Assembly (NCBI GenBank): GCA_023145485.1
Contig: JAGLDT010000120.1
Location: 1-12,311, forward strand
Length of the DNA stretch: 12,311 nucleotides
Reading direction: 5' to 3'
Origin: Cocleimonas sp.
GTDB taxonomy: Bacteria > Pseudomonadota > Gammaproteobacteria > Thiotrichales > Thiotrichaceae
In this document: positions 1 to 6,640 of the stretch, one piece after another
Position numbering within the stretch: the stretch's first letter is position 1
Layout of the letters: every line of letters begins with the position of its first letter
Notes under the pieces: model-generated
What the model was told of the DNA's origin: nothing
Seen by the model: only the letters and a program-made list of their open reading frames with translations
Database searches by the model: none
Position numbers and translations under genes: made by a program

Positions 1-57
1 ACATCTTTTTTATTTAATCTAAACAACGATTTTCCACTGCCTATTTTGCGCCTTCAG

Positions 58-97
58 TCAGACCTAAATGACTTGCTTTCAAGTCCCTCTTGTCTGA
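58..97 (-). other. stem-loop in the predicted stable-RNA leader
   Basis: In the leader just after the predicted rrn-type start there is a nested inverted repeat. The inner hairpin is GACTTG/CAAGTC (70-75 with 80-85) around a 4-base loop, and the outer arms are TCAGAC/GTCTGA (58-63 with 92-97), separated by 7-base internal loops. rRNA leaders usually carry a boxB-like hairpin followed by boxA for antitermination, and this hairpin sits where boxB would. A possible but poor boxA-like stretch (TTGTTTAGATT on the minus strand, about 16-26) follows. The hairpin is seen directly; its role is inferred from position. Confidence 0.45.
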
Positions 98-100
98 GTG

Positions 101-165
101 AGCGGCGCATTCTATAGATTATTTCCTACACGTCAATACTTTATTGCAAAAAAGTTCAATTTAAT
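101..165 (-). promoter_or_regulatory. rRNA-type (rrn P1-like) promoter reading out of the left edge
   Basis: Read on the minus strand there is a -35 TTGACG (131-136), a 16-bp spacer and a -10 TAGAAT (109-114), followed at once by the GC-rich discriminator GCGCCGC (102-108). An A/T-rich stretch upstream of the -35 (about 137-165) fits an UP element. Sixteen-bp spacing plus a GCGCC-type discriminator is the known signature of stringently and growth-rate controlled rrn P1 promoters of gammaproteobacteria. The start of transcription would lie near 101-103, leaving about 100 bases of leader before the window ends. A 16S rRNA gene beyond base 1 is therefore inferred. A tRNA operon promoter is the main alternative. 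It lies downstream of argS on the same strand. Confidence 0.68.
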
Positions 166-331
166 TTGGTTTCTAGACCTGACTCGTCCTAGCACACAAA
201 CCTGAGGTACTGCTTAACCACTCCATTTTGGCAAATATCCATCAAATACAAGCTATATTTTTCTTTGAAAGTCATCTGTATATTCTCGCCTTGCTTCCTA
301 TTATTCTCCTTCCTTTATCTAAAACCTGTCA
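166..331. other. gap between argS and the rRNA-type promoter, nothing recognised
   Basis: This A/T-rich stretch lies downstream of argS and upstream of the promoter at 101-165. I find no stem followed by a T-run on the minus strand that could stop argS transcription, no tRNA-like fold and no convincing reading frame. The open frame on the plus strand that begins here runs into argS and is a chance frame. If argS has no terminator, its transcripts may read into the stable-RNA operon. Confidence 0.5.
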
Positions 332-2059
332 TCACATCCTCTTTAATACCTTAATACCCAACAAATCCAAACCTGTTTCTAAGGTTTCAGCGGTGAGTTT
401 AGCCAATTTCAAACGGCTGTTTTTAACCTCTTTCTCTGCTTTTAAAATCGGACAGGATTCATAAAAGGTCATAAAATTACCTGCTAGTTCAAACAGGTAA
501 TTACATAGAGTATTAGGTGTACCGTCTTTAGCTACTAATTCAATTGTTTCAGGTAATTGCAATAGTTTAACCGCTAACTGCTTTTCAGCTACTTCGATTA
601 AATCTAGTGCTGCATTACTATCAAACTCTCCCGCTTTACGGAAAATACTTTGAATACGTGCGTAGGCATATTGTAAATAAGGCGCAGTATTACCTTCAAA
701 ACTAAGCATGGTATCCCAGTTAAAAATATAATCAGAGCTACGGTTTTTGCTGAGATCCGCGTATTTCACTGCGCCAATACCTACTGTATGTGCTACCGTT
801 TTACGCTCAGCTTCATCAAGATCAGGATTCTTCTCATTCACCATATCCAATGCGCGTTGCTCTGCCTCTTTAAGTAAGTCAATGAGCTTTACCGTTCCAC
901 CGTCACGGGTTGCAAAGGGTTTGCCGTTTTTACCCATCATAGTCCCAAATGCCATATGCTCTAATTTTATTGCTAGCGGTACAAAATTGGCTTTTTTAGC
1001 AATACTAAAAACTTGATTAAGGTGCAGGCTTTGACGAGCATCAACAAAGTATAAGATTCGATTGGCTTGTAATTTATGATGACGATAACGCAAAGCCGCA
1101 AGATCTGTAGTGGCATAAAGGTAGCCACCATTGGATTTTTGTACAATCGCGGGTAAGATTTTATCATCCTTACCTTTGAATTCATCCAAAAATACGCATT
1201 GCGCACCTTGATCCTCAGTGAGTAAATTAGCATTTTTTAGATCAATCACAACCCGTGATAGATCATCGTTATAGCCACTTTCTGGCATGACATCATCACG
1301 GGTCAACAGTACATTGAGACGCTTATATACATCTTCACAATGTTGTAATGAAATATCGATAAACTGTTGCCATAACACTAAGCAAGCTGAGTCACCTGCT
1401 TGTAATTTCACGACATAATTGCGTGCAGTTTCAGCAAAATCAGGCTCAGCATCAAAGCGTTTTTTTGCCTCACGATAGAAACCTTCCAAATCAGAAAGTT
1501 GCATTGATAACTCATTATCTGAGGCTTGCAAGCTATTCATATGCGCCAACAACATACCAAATTGCGTCCCCCAATCACCGACATGGTTTTGTGGAATCAC
1601 CTTATGTCCGATAAAGCGCAACACACGCACAATGACATCACCAATAATGGTGGAACGCAAATGCCCAACGTGCATTTCCTTCGCAAGATTAGGACCAGAA
1701 TAATCAATCACCACCGTTTGCGGATTTTCTACTTGCTCTATATTCAACTTATCTGCACTTAATGCTAATTCAAGCTGTTGGCTTAACCAATCAGGCTTTA
1801 GATGAATATTTAAAAAACCGGGCCCTGCAATCTCTACTTTATCTGCAATATCAGATAAATCCAGTGCTTCCAAAACCTTAGTTGCCAATTGTCGTGGATT
1901 CATTTTTAGCTTTTTCGCCACTCCCATGACACCATTGGCTTGATAATGCCCAAATTCGGCTTTATTGGATTGCTTAATAACAGCAGGTGTCCCCTCTGTC
2001 GCCCCTGCGCTGATAAGGGCTGTTGATATGCGCTGGTCGAGAACCTGACGGATGTTCAT
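332..2059 (-). CDS. argS: arginyl-tRNA synthetase
   Basis: Charges tRNA-Arg with arginine in the cytoplasm, using ATP; essential for translation. The 575-residue protein has the usual length (E. coli about 577). An N-terminal Add-1 tRNA-binding domain (about 1-110) is followed by the class I signature HVGH at 130-133 in the context KEMHVGHLRST. The region 374-387 (MMGKNGKPFATRDG) takes the place of KMSKS, as in other gammaproteobacterial ArgS, and the C-terminal DALR anticodon-binding domain ends in the typical LGIKVLKRM. The reading frame is open for 22 codons upstream, but the ATG at 2057-2059 matches the family N-terminus (MNIRQVL) and has AGGA 9 bases upstream, so I start there. It is divergent from the small gene at 2241. 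No terminator is visible between its stop and the rrn-type promoter. Confidence 0.97.
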   Translation of the reverse strand: MNIRQVLDQRISTALISAGATEGTPAVIKQSNKAEFGHYQANGVMGVAKKLKMNPRQLATKVLEALDLSDIADKVEIAGPGFLNIHLKPDWLSQQLELALSADKLNIEQVENPQTVVIDYSGPNLAKEMHVGHLRSTIIGDVIVRVLRFIGHKVIPQNHVGDWGTQFGMLLAHMNSLQASDNELSMQLSDLEGFYREAKKRFDAEPDFAETARNYVVKLQAGDSACLVLWQQFIDISLQHCEDVYKRLNVLLTRDDVMPESGYNDDLSRVVIDLKNANLLTEDQGAQCVFLDEFKGKDDKILPAIVQKSNGGYLYATTDLAALRYRHHKLQANRILYFVDARQSLHLNQVFSIAKKANFVPLAIKLEHMAFGTMMGKNGKPFATRDGGTVKLIDLLKEAEQRALDMVNEKNPDLDEAERKTVAHTVGIGAVKYADLSKNRSSDYIFNWDTMLSFEGNTAPYLQYAYARIQSIFRKAGEFDSNAALDLIEVAEKQLAVKLLQLPETIELVAKDGTPNTLCNYLFELAGNFMTFYESCPILKAEKEVKNSRLKLAKLTAETLETGLDLLGIKVLKRM

Positions 2060-2149
2060 AAAAGATGTCCTAAATAATGAAGGAGGTTCCAAACAACATA
2101 TGGATACATTTATTATTTGAAACATCCTAGGTAAAAAAAGTCAAAACGG

Positions 2150-2179
2150 ATTCTATCGTATAGACAATTCTCATCGCAA
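2150..2179 (-). promoter_or_regulatory. possible argS promoter
   Basis: On the minus strand TTGCGA (2174-2179) and TAGAAT (2150-2155) are separated by 18 bp, which would give a leader of roughly 80 bases before the argS start. The match is fair rather than strong and the spacer is at the long end, so this is only a candidate. Confidence 0.3.
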
Positions 2180-2240
2180 CTATCATTCGAAACTGTTCTA
2201 CTTAGAAGTAAGCATTTAATACTTGAAATGGATACTCCTA

Positions 2241-2480
2241 ATGAAAGAAGAAAAAGTAAACCGTATTATCTATGGGCTAATGATTATTGGTTTGATCATG
2301 GTTTTAACAGGCGTTGGATTAGCAACATTTACCAAAATAGCATCAGGTGGTGGCTTTATGTTACTCGCTTTACTAATTGCGATTGGTCTATTGTTAGTCG
2401 CACCTTCAAAGATGTACTTAACCTTTCAAATGATGAGAAAAAATGATGAAAAACTTAGAAGGAAAAATACAGAATCTTAA
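2241..2480 (+). CDS. small two-helix membrane protein, unknown function
   Basis: Encodes 79 residues. A short charged N-terminus (MKEEKVNR) is followed by a hydrophobic helix at about 9-30, a Gly-rich turn (ASGGGF), a second helix at about 37-55 and a strongly basic C-terminal tail (MMRKNDEKLRRKN). It is therefore predicted to be an inner-membrane hairpin protein with both ends in the cytoplasm by the positive-inside rule. I do not recognise a named family. The frame can be extended to a TTG at 2223, but the ATG at 2241 gives a cleaner N-terminus and has TGGA about 8 bases upstream. It is divergent from argS, and 188 bases separate it from the peroxidase gene, so it is probably its own unit. 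The coding potential looks real because of the clean amphipathic layout, but function is unknown. Confidence 0.72.
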   Translation: MKEEKVNRIIYGLMIIGLIMVLTGVGLATFTKIASGGGFMLLALLIAIGLLLVAPSKMYLTFQMMRKNDEKLRRKNTES

Positions 2481-2551
2481 GAAATAATAGCTTAACATCC
2501 CGCCTATAAAGCCTCTGCTTTCTTCTATACTTTTTATAAAAATGATGAAAA

Positions 2552-2573
2552 GCTGATTAATATTTTTATCAGC
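2552..2573. promoter_or_regulatory. perfect inverted repeat upstream of the peroxidase gene (possible operator)
   Basis: GCTGAT at 2552-2557 and ATCAGC at 2568-2573 form a perfect 6-bp dyad with a 10-base A/T-rich centre, about 95 bases before the peroxidase start codon. No T-run follows it, so it is a poor terminator for the small gene upstream. Its 22-bp size suits a dimeric DNA-binding protein. It is not an FNR site, which needs 4 bases between half-sites. Role is inferred from symmetry and position only. Confidence 0.35.
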
Positions 2574-2668
2574 ACAATAGCAACTCGTCTAATTTTCACT
2601 AAAAATGTTGTTATTTTTGCCCTATACTTTCCTATCGATTTTAATAATACGAGTGGAAGCATCCTCTT

Positions 2669-3700
2669 ATGACAACAGCGTCACCGCATAGATCTTTCTA
2701 TTCCTTTTTACAAAAAATAAAAAATAGTCGACAAGTTCTTTTAACCCTGACACTTTTTAGTTTTCTGTTTGTTTTATCTTCAAATATATACGCTGATAGT
2801 GAACCCCTAAAACCCTTAGAAGCCCCTAAAGACCTTGACATACTTAAAGTAACGCTTGGTGAACGCTTATTTCATGATGTTCGACTGTCTAAAGATAATA
2901 CATTAGCATGCGCAGGTTGCCACAATCTAGCATTAGGCGGTGCTGATAATAAAGCCCTGTCTGTGGGTATTAAGGGGGGGATTGGCGGGGTTAATTCACC
3001 AACTGTTTATAATAGTGGCTTATTATTCCGACAATTTTGGGATGGTCGAGCGGCAACACTGTCTGATCAAGTCGATGGCCCTGTTCAGGCTGATGTGGAG
3101 ATGGGTTCCTTATGGCCAGAAGTAATTCTTAAACTTTATAAAGATAAAACTTACCCTGCCGAATTCCGCGCTATCTATAAAAAAGATAAAGAGGCAATCT
3201 CCCGTGAGCATATTAAAGATGCTATTGCTGAATTTGAGCGTTCACTCGTCACCATCAACTCACCTTTTGACCGTTATCTGAAGGGGGATAAAAAGGCCAT
3301 TGATACGCAGGCAAAAGAAGGGTATCGCTTGTTTAAATATTATGGCTGTGCTTCTTGCCATCAAGGCGCTAATGTTGGTGGCAATATGTATCAAGTCTTT
3401 GGTGTTGTTACTTCTTATTTTGAAAAACACGGAGGAATTAAACACGGTGATAAAGGACGCTTTAATGTCACTGGGAATCCAGAAGATATGCATCGTTTTA
3501 AAGTACCATCCTTGCGAATGGCGGCGCTAACCGCGCCTTATTTGCATAATGGTAAAGCTGAAACGTTAAGAGATGCAGTTGATATTATGTTTGAACATCA
3601 GCTGGGGCGTAAAGCTCCTGATAACGATAAAGAGGCGATTGTACATTTTATAAAAACACTGGCTGGAGAGCATCCATCACTTAACAAGGAGGTGAAATAA
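2669..3700 (+). CDS. exported di-haem cytochrome c peroxidase (MauG/BCCP superfamily)
   Basis: A 343-residue periplasmic di-haem protein, which in the classical family reduces hydrogen peroxide to water with electrons from small c-type cytochromes. A long Sec signal (basic start, hydrophobic core about 22-38) probably ends at YA-DSE near residue 42. Two haem-attachment motifs are visible: CAGCH at 81-85 and CASCH at 227-231. Family blocks include WDGRA (124-128), VEM (143-145), FKVPSLR (277-283), TAPYLHNG (288-295, His293) and the block holding Met307, probably the high-potential haem ligand. The block that in classical enzymes carries the distal His of the peroxidatic haem (S-x-G-H-G) reads SVGIKGGIGG here, without His. 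TGGAAG (2654-2659) is the ribosome binding site. The stop overlaps the next start as TAATG, so it is co-translated with the DAHL pseudokinase. MauG-like maturation or redox sensing are alternatives to peroxide scavenging. Confidence 0.93.
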   Translation: MTTASPHRSFYSFLQKIKNSRQVLLTLTLFSFLFVLSSNIYADSEPLKPLEAPKDLDILKVTLGERLFHDVRLSKDNTLACAGCHNLALGGADNKALSVGIKGGIGGVNSPTVYNSGLLFRQFWDGRAATLSDQVDGPVQADVEMGSLWPEVILKLYKDKTYPAEFRAIYKKDKEAISREHIKDAIAEFERSLVTINSPFDRYLKGDKKAIDTQAKEGYRLFKYYGCASCHQGANVGGNMYQVFGVVTSYFEKHGGIKHGDKGRFNVTGNPEDMHRFKVPSLRMAALTAPYLHNGKAETLRDAVDIMFEHQLGRKAPDNDKEAIVHFIKTLAGEHPSLNKEVK

Positions 3701-3702
3701 TG
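3686..3702 (+). promoter_or_regulatory. perfect extended Shine-Dalgarno with coupled TAATG
   Basis: AAGGAGGTGA (3686-3695) is complementary over ten bases to the usual 3' end of 16S rRNA, lies inside the last codons of the peroxidase gene and sits 4 bases before the ATG at 3700. The peroxidase stop TAA and the next ATG share one base. This shows that the downstream membrane protein is meant to be made together with the peroxidase. Confidence 0.8.
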
Positions 3703-5280
3703 CGCTTACAAAAAGGGTTTAGCATTGCGATGACATTAGTACTATTGCTAGGTCTACTGTCCATTACAGCCATTGTTGTGTCCTATTATTTTATTGATAA
3801 AACAAGAAATAATACCTTTGAAGACAATATAGTGAGCTTAAATAATTTGCAACAACTGGATGCAAAGTGGAGTGAGAGTATTTTAAGAACGCGTGATTAT
3901 ACTTTACAAGATTTTGATCAGTTAGCACGTTATATAATCAGAATACGGCAGGTTTTAGGCTCTCTTGATCAGCAGGGAATGTCTGATAAAAAAACAGTTG
4001 GAAAAGCAACGGCACAACACTATCAAGCTTATAAGCATTTCTTTGCAATAAAAAATGAAGCTGTTGAGCACTACAAATCACAACAAGCTATTTTACGTAA
4101 CTCTGTTCGTTATTTACCAGAAGCAGGTGAGATCGCACAACGCGCATTAGCTGGAACAGAAAATAAAAAAACAACCGAGCTTTTACTGTCATCAACACTT
4201 ATCATAAATCAATATTTGCTTAATATTTCCACTACTGAGGCGATTAAAGAAAAGCTTAATGTGCTAAAAAAACAAAGCATCAATAAAAATAGCGCAATAA
4301 AAAAGCAAATGCAAGATTATCTTATTCATTCCAATTTAATAGTTAAGCATAAACCCAAAGTTGATAAAATGTTACAAACCGCAATGTCCATTGATATTGC
4401 GGAGCTATCTACCCAACTTGTTAACCAATACGTTATCTCACAAGAAGGAATAAAACAACGTATTAAAGATTGGCAACAAATAATGCTCGTTGGTGTTGCG
4501 ATGTTATTAGTACTATCAGCATGGTTTTTACTGCGTTTACGTAAAAATGCTTCTAAAATATTGCTTGCCAATATAAAAAATAAAACAATCCAAAAGCAGC
4601 TAATACAAGCTGAGGCACGGATAAAACAAGTTAATAAAAACATGGCTAAAATCGGTCAACAAGCTGCATTAGGACAACTTAGCCTTAATACATTTAAACG
4701 CCTCAATACCGCTATGCCTGCATTAGCGACACATATTACATTTATTAGAAGGCTAAAAACAATCAATGCTTTATCACCACACTCGAAGAAAATGGAGCTA
4801 TTGATTGAAAATATGGATGATTTATACCACAACATCCATGAGTTAGGCACACTGATTGACCCTAAAGAAAATAAAGACCAACAGGGTAGCTTCGATTTTA
4901 ATCATATCATCCAGTCAGCATTTGAGACTGTTTCATCCTCTGTTGATTCATCTGCTACTTTTAATAAACAGTTAAGCGCCGTTCCCGCTATTCAAGCCAG
5001 CTCAATTGATTTGTACCAAATTGCAACGAAACTATTGCAACTGTCCGCAACAAGCTGGAAAGAAGGCGATGAGAGTATTTTTATAAAAACATGGGCAACA
5101 GGACATTATGCTAACCTGTGTTTAAGTCTTTCAGGATATGAGCATCTTGAAGCACTCTATGCTGAAGAAACACTAACAGACCTCAGAGAGTTGCTTCTAA
5201 AAAATTCTGCAATATTAAAGCTCACCCCACGGGAAGATGGTAAAAGTGCCATTGTTTGGGTCTCTTTTCCTTATCAATGA
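3700..5280 (+). CDS. DAHL-domain membrane sensor with degenerate histidine-kinase region (pseudokinase)
   Basis: 526 residues. The layout is a membrane helix at about 8-31, an all-helical periplasmic domain at about 40-255, a second helix at about 261-279, a coiled-coil linker at about 283-318 and a cytoplasmic kinase-like part at about 320-526. The periplasmic part carries what I recognise as DAHL (double all-helical ligand-binding) features: ESILRTRDYTLQDFDQL (59-75) and HYKSQQAILRNSVRYLP (124-140). The segment AALGQL (322-327) starts a DHp-like helix, but the position of the phosphoacceptor His is Lys333 (FKRLN in place of HEINN). The N-box equivalent reads KLLQLSA (444-450), and no G-box of the DxGxG or GxG type can be found before the usual final strand (AIVWVSFPY). 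It should not bind ATP or autophosphorylate. I infer a signalling scaffold or partner-kinase modulator driven by the peroxidase encoded one base upstream. No response regulator lies nearby. Confidence 0.82.
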   Translation: MRLQKGFSIAMTLVLLLGLLSITAIVVSYYFIDKTRNNTFEDNIVSLNNLQQLDAKWSESILRTRDYTLQDFDQLARYIIRIRQVLGSLDQQGMSDKKTVGKATAQHYQAYKHFFAIKNEAVEHYKSQQAILRNSVRYLPEAGEIAQRALAGTENKKTTELLLSSTLIINQYLLNISTTEAIKEKLNVLKKQSINKNSAIKKQMQDYLIHSNLIVKHKPKVDKMLQTAMSIDIAELSTQLVNQYVISQEGIKQRIKDWQQIMLVGVAMLLVLSAWFLLRLRKNASKILLANIKNKTIQKQLIQAEARIKQVNKNMAKIGQQAALGQLSLNTFKRLNTAMPALATHITFIRRLKTINALSPHSKKMELLIENMDDLYHNIHELGTLIDPKENKDQQGSFDFNHIIQSAFETVSSSVDSSATFNKQLSAVPAIQASSIDLYQIATKLLQLSATSWKEGDESIFIKTWATGHYANLCLSLSGYEHLEALYAEETLTDLRELLLKNSAILKLTPREDGKSAIVWVSFPYQ

Positions 5281-5876
5281 CAACAACCAGAATAAGCACT
5301 ATTGCCATCCATTAATACTCGCGCTTTATAACGATAATTACTTTCTGACATGCCATCATTGCAATGCTGTTTTTCTGTCATAACGACGACGGAACGTTGA
5401 GCAGAAGCTGCATTGATGATCACTGTTCCCGCAGGACTATTCATTGCCTTACCATGAAAGACCACAGGTACTGTAAATTTCACGCCATCCAATGTGTTAA
5501 CATCTACTTTATTTGCATAAATATTCATATTCCAAAATGGCTCTGTGCCAATACAGCTAAACAGCTTCTGATGAATGCTTGGTTTATTATAGGCGCGGAG
5601 ATAATGAGAGTTGACCCAGCCCTGTCGCCCCTGCCATGCAACCTTTACCCATAAACTACTCCCTGTATATTCTTCAGCCCAACGTAATACCTGAATTCCT
5701 TTTGCATTATAGGGCAAACGTGATGTGATCGAATATGAGGCATTAGACCCTGTTCTCATATTCAAATGATCACCAACGGCAACCTTAGTAACTTCCATCT
5801 GCTCAGGTTTTGCCTGTATCTTTGCCATCAAAAACATACCTCCTAATATCATCAGTAAAATCAATAGCTGTTTCAT
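5274..5876 (-). CDS. periplasmic SH3-domain plus COG3650-type protein
   Basis: 200 residues with a Sec signal (MKQLLILLMILGGMFLMAKIQA, cut near residue 22; no lipobox). Residues about 33-95 form a bacterial SH3 domain (LNMRTGSNASYSITSRLP, then WVKVAWQGRQGWV), a fold usually binding peptidoglycan or periplasmic partners. Residues about 105-200 resemble the COG3650 family of uncharacterised envelope proteins: CIGTEPFW (108-115), CNDGMSESNYRY (172-183) and the end GCCH (197-200). Four Cys (108, 172, 198, 199) could form disulfides in the periplasm. The start has AAGGAGGT just upstream and a good promoter at 5944-5971. Its stop codon lies inside the last codons of the convergent pseudokinase gene (7-bp overlap). 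Function is unknown; an envelope or cell-wall role is inferred. Confidence 0.85.
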   Translation of the reverse strand: MKQLLILLMILGGMFLMAKIQAKPEQMEVTKVAVGDHLNMRTGSNASYSITSRLPYNAKGIQVLRWAEEYTGSSLWVKVAWQGRQGWVNSHYLRAYNKPSIHQKLFSCIGTEPFWNMNIYANKVDVNTLDGVKFTVPVVFHGKAMNSPAGTVIINAASAQRSVVVMTEKQHCNDGMSESNYRYKARVLMDGNSAYSGCCH

Positions 5877-5892
5877 AATACCTCCTTCCTTA

Positions 5893-5913
5893 AAGTTGAC
5901 TCTATTCCAACTT
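5893..5913 (-). other. leader stem-loop just upstream of the SH3-protein ribosome binding site
   Basis: On the minus strand AAGTTG and CAACTT pair perfectly around a 9-base loop, ending a few bases before AAGGAAGGAGGT. It could protect or modulate the ribosome binding site of the SH3/COG3650 gene. The pairing is seen directly; a regulatory role is a guess. Confidence 0.3.
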
Positions 5914-5943
5914 CATGGCTTCCCGAAAAGGAGAAAACCACTC

Positions 5944-5971
5944 AATATAGGATAACTCTGAGCGCTAGCAA
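5944..5971 (-). promoter_or_regulatory. sigma70-type promoter for the SH3/COG3650 gene
   Basis: On the minus strand TTGCTA (5966-5971) is followed by a 16-bp spacer and TATATT (5944-5949), with a T-rich stretch upstream of the -35. Transcription would start near 5937, giving a leader of about 60 bases that contains the stem-loop at 5893-5913. The fit to consensus is good. Confidence 0.5.
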
Positions 5972-6061
5972 AAAAATACCTAATGAATAGGGGTGAGCTT
6001 GAATAACGCCTTCTCTTATATGTAGTACAATATTAGGATTATTGATTAAAGGACGTTCCGA

Positions 6062-6640
6062 TTGAGTAAAAAAAAATATCTACTACTATTTATTATAGTG
6101 GGCATTATTCTAATATTATTAGGTGTCACTACCTATGAGATTAACCCTTACAAAACCGCTTCTGACAATATTCGCGCACGCGTGTTTGGTTTTGATGTTT
6201 ACCGCATCCCAAGTAGCTCAATGGAACCTACTTTAGTACCAGGGGACTATATTTATATATCAGCGAGTGGCTATGACAATGAAAGTATGCAACCCAATGA
6301 TGTATTAGTTTTTCTTTATCCTAAAGATCACAACACACATTACATCAAACGCCTCATTGCCAAAGCAGGTGATCGTGTGCGGATTGAAAATTTTATTGTT
6401 TATATTAATGATAAACCCTTGCCACAACTCTATATCAATACAACTCGGCTCAAGCAACCTTTTTCACGTTTTATGCAAGAAAAACAAGTTCCTAAAGGGC
6501 ACTTATTCCTCTTAGGTGATAACCGTGATAATAGCAATGACAGTCGTTTTTTTGGTTTTTTACCTGAAAAAGATGTTATTGGTGAAGCTGTTTCATTGAT
6601 TTTTGGTAAAGATGGGCGCACAGGTAATACGATTGAATAA
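6062..6640 (+). CDS. lepB: signal peptidase I, short single-helix form (S26 family)
   Basis: 192 residues. Cuts signal peptides from exported proteins at the outer face of the inner membrane with a Ser/Lys dyad. One N-terminal membrane helix (about 5-23) is followed by the catalytic Ser53 in IPSSSMEPTL, the general base Lys96 in YIKRLIAKAGD (94-104) and the box GDNRDNSNDSRFFG (152-165). All three key family blocks are intact, so it should be active. It is much shorter than E. coli LepB (324 residues, two helices) and is not beside lepA or rnc, so it may be a second, dedicated peptidase. The start is TTG: a stop lies five codons upstream in frame, no ATG is near, and AAAGGA sits 8 bases before the TTG. 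It heads the run lepB-bioD-small peptide-hupE-DUF1007-gmk. Confidence 0.92.
   Translation: MSKKKYLLLFIIVGIILILLGVTTYEINPYKTASDNIRARVFGFDVYRIPSSSMEPTLVPGDYIYISASGYDNESMQPNDVLVFLYPKDHNTHYIKRLIAKAGDRVRIENFIVYINDKPLPQLYINTTRLKQPFSRFMQEKQVPKGHLFLLGDNRDNSNDSRFFGFLPEKDVIGEAVSLIFGKDGRTGNTIE

Noticed and set aside
228..464. Open frame of 78 codons on the plus strand
   Set aside because: It runs antisense into the clear argS 3' end and has low-complexity, frame-shadow composition with no ribosome binding site.
2079..2117. AAGGAGG followed by a five-residue frame on the plus strand, which on the minus strand is a CCTCC anti-SD-like stretch in the argS leader
   Set aside because: The peptide is too short to support, and the only pairing with the argS ribosome binding site is 4 bp (TCCT/AGGA), too weak to claim a switch.
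2223..2446. Alternative frame and TTG start at the small membrane gene
   Set aside because: The frame from 2228 lacks a membrane layout or other protein-like pattern, and the TTG at 2223 only adds six residues without a better ribosome binding site.
2593..2628. TATACT with weak upstream hexamers as promoter of the peroxidase gene
   Set aside because: The -10-like hexamer at 2623-2628 has no -35 at proper spacing. A promoter is expected in this gap but I cannot place it.
5999..6031. TTGAAT and TACAAT as promoter of the signal peptidase gene
   Set aside because: The spacing is 21 bp, outside the usual range, and no other pair fits.
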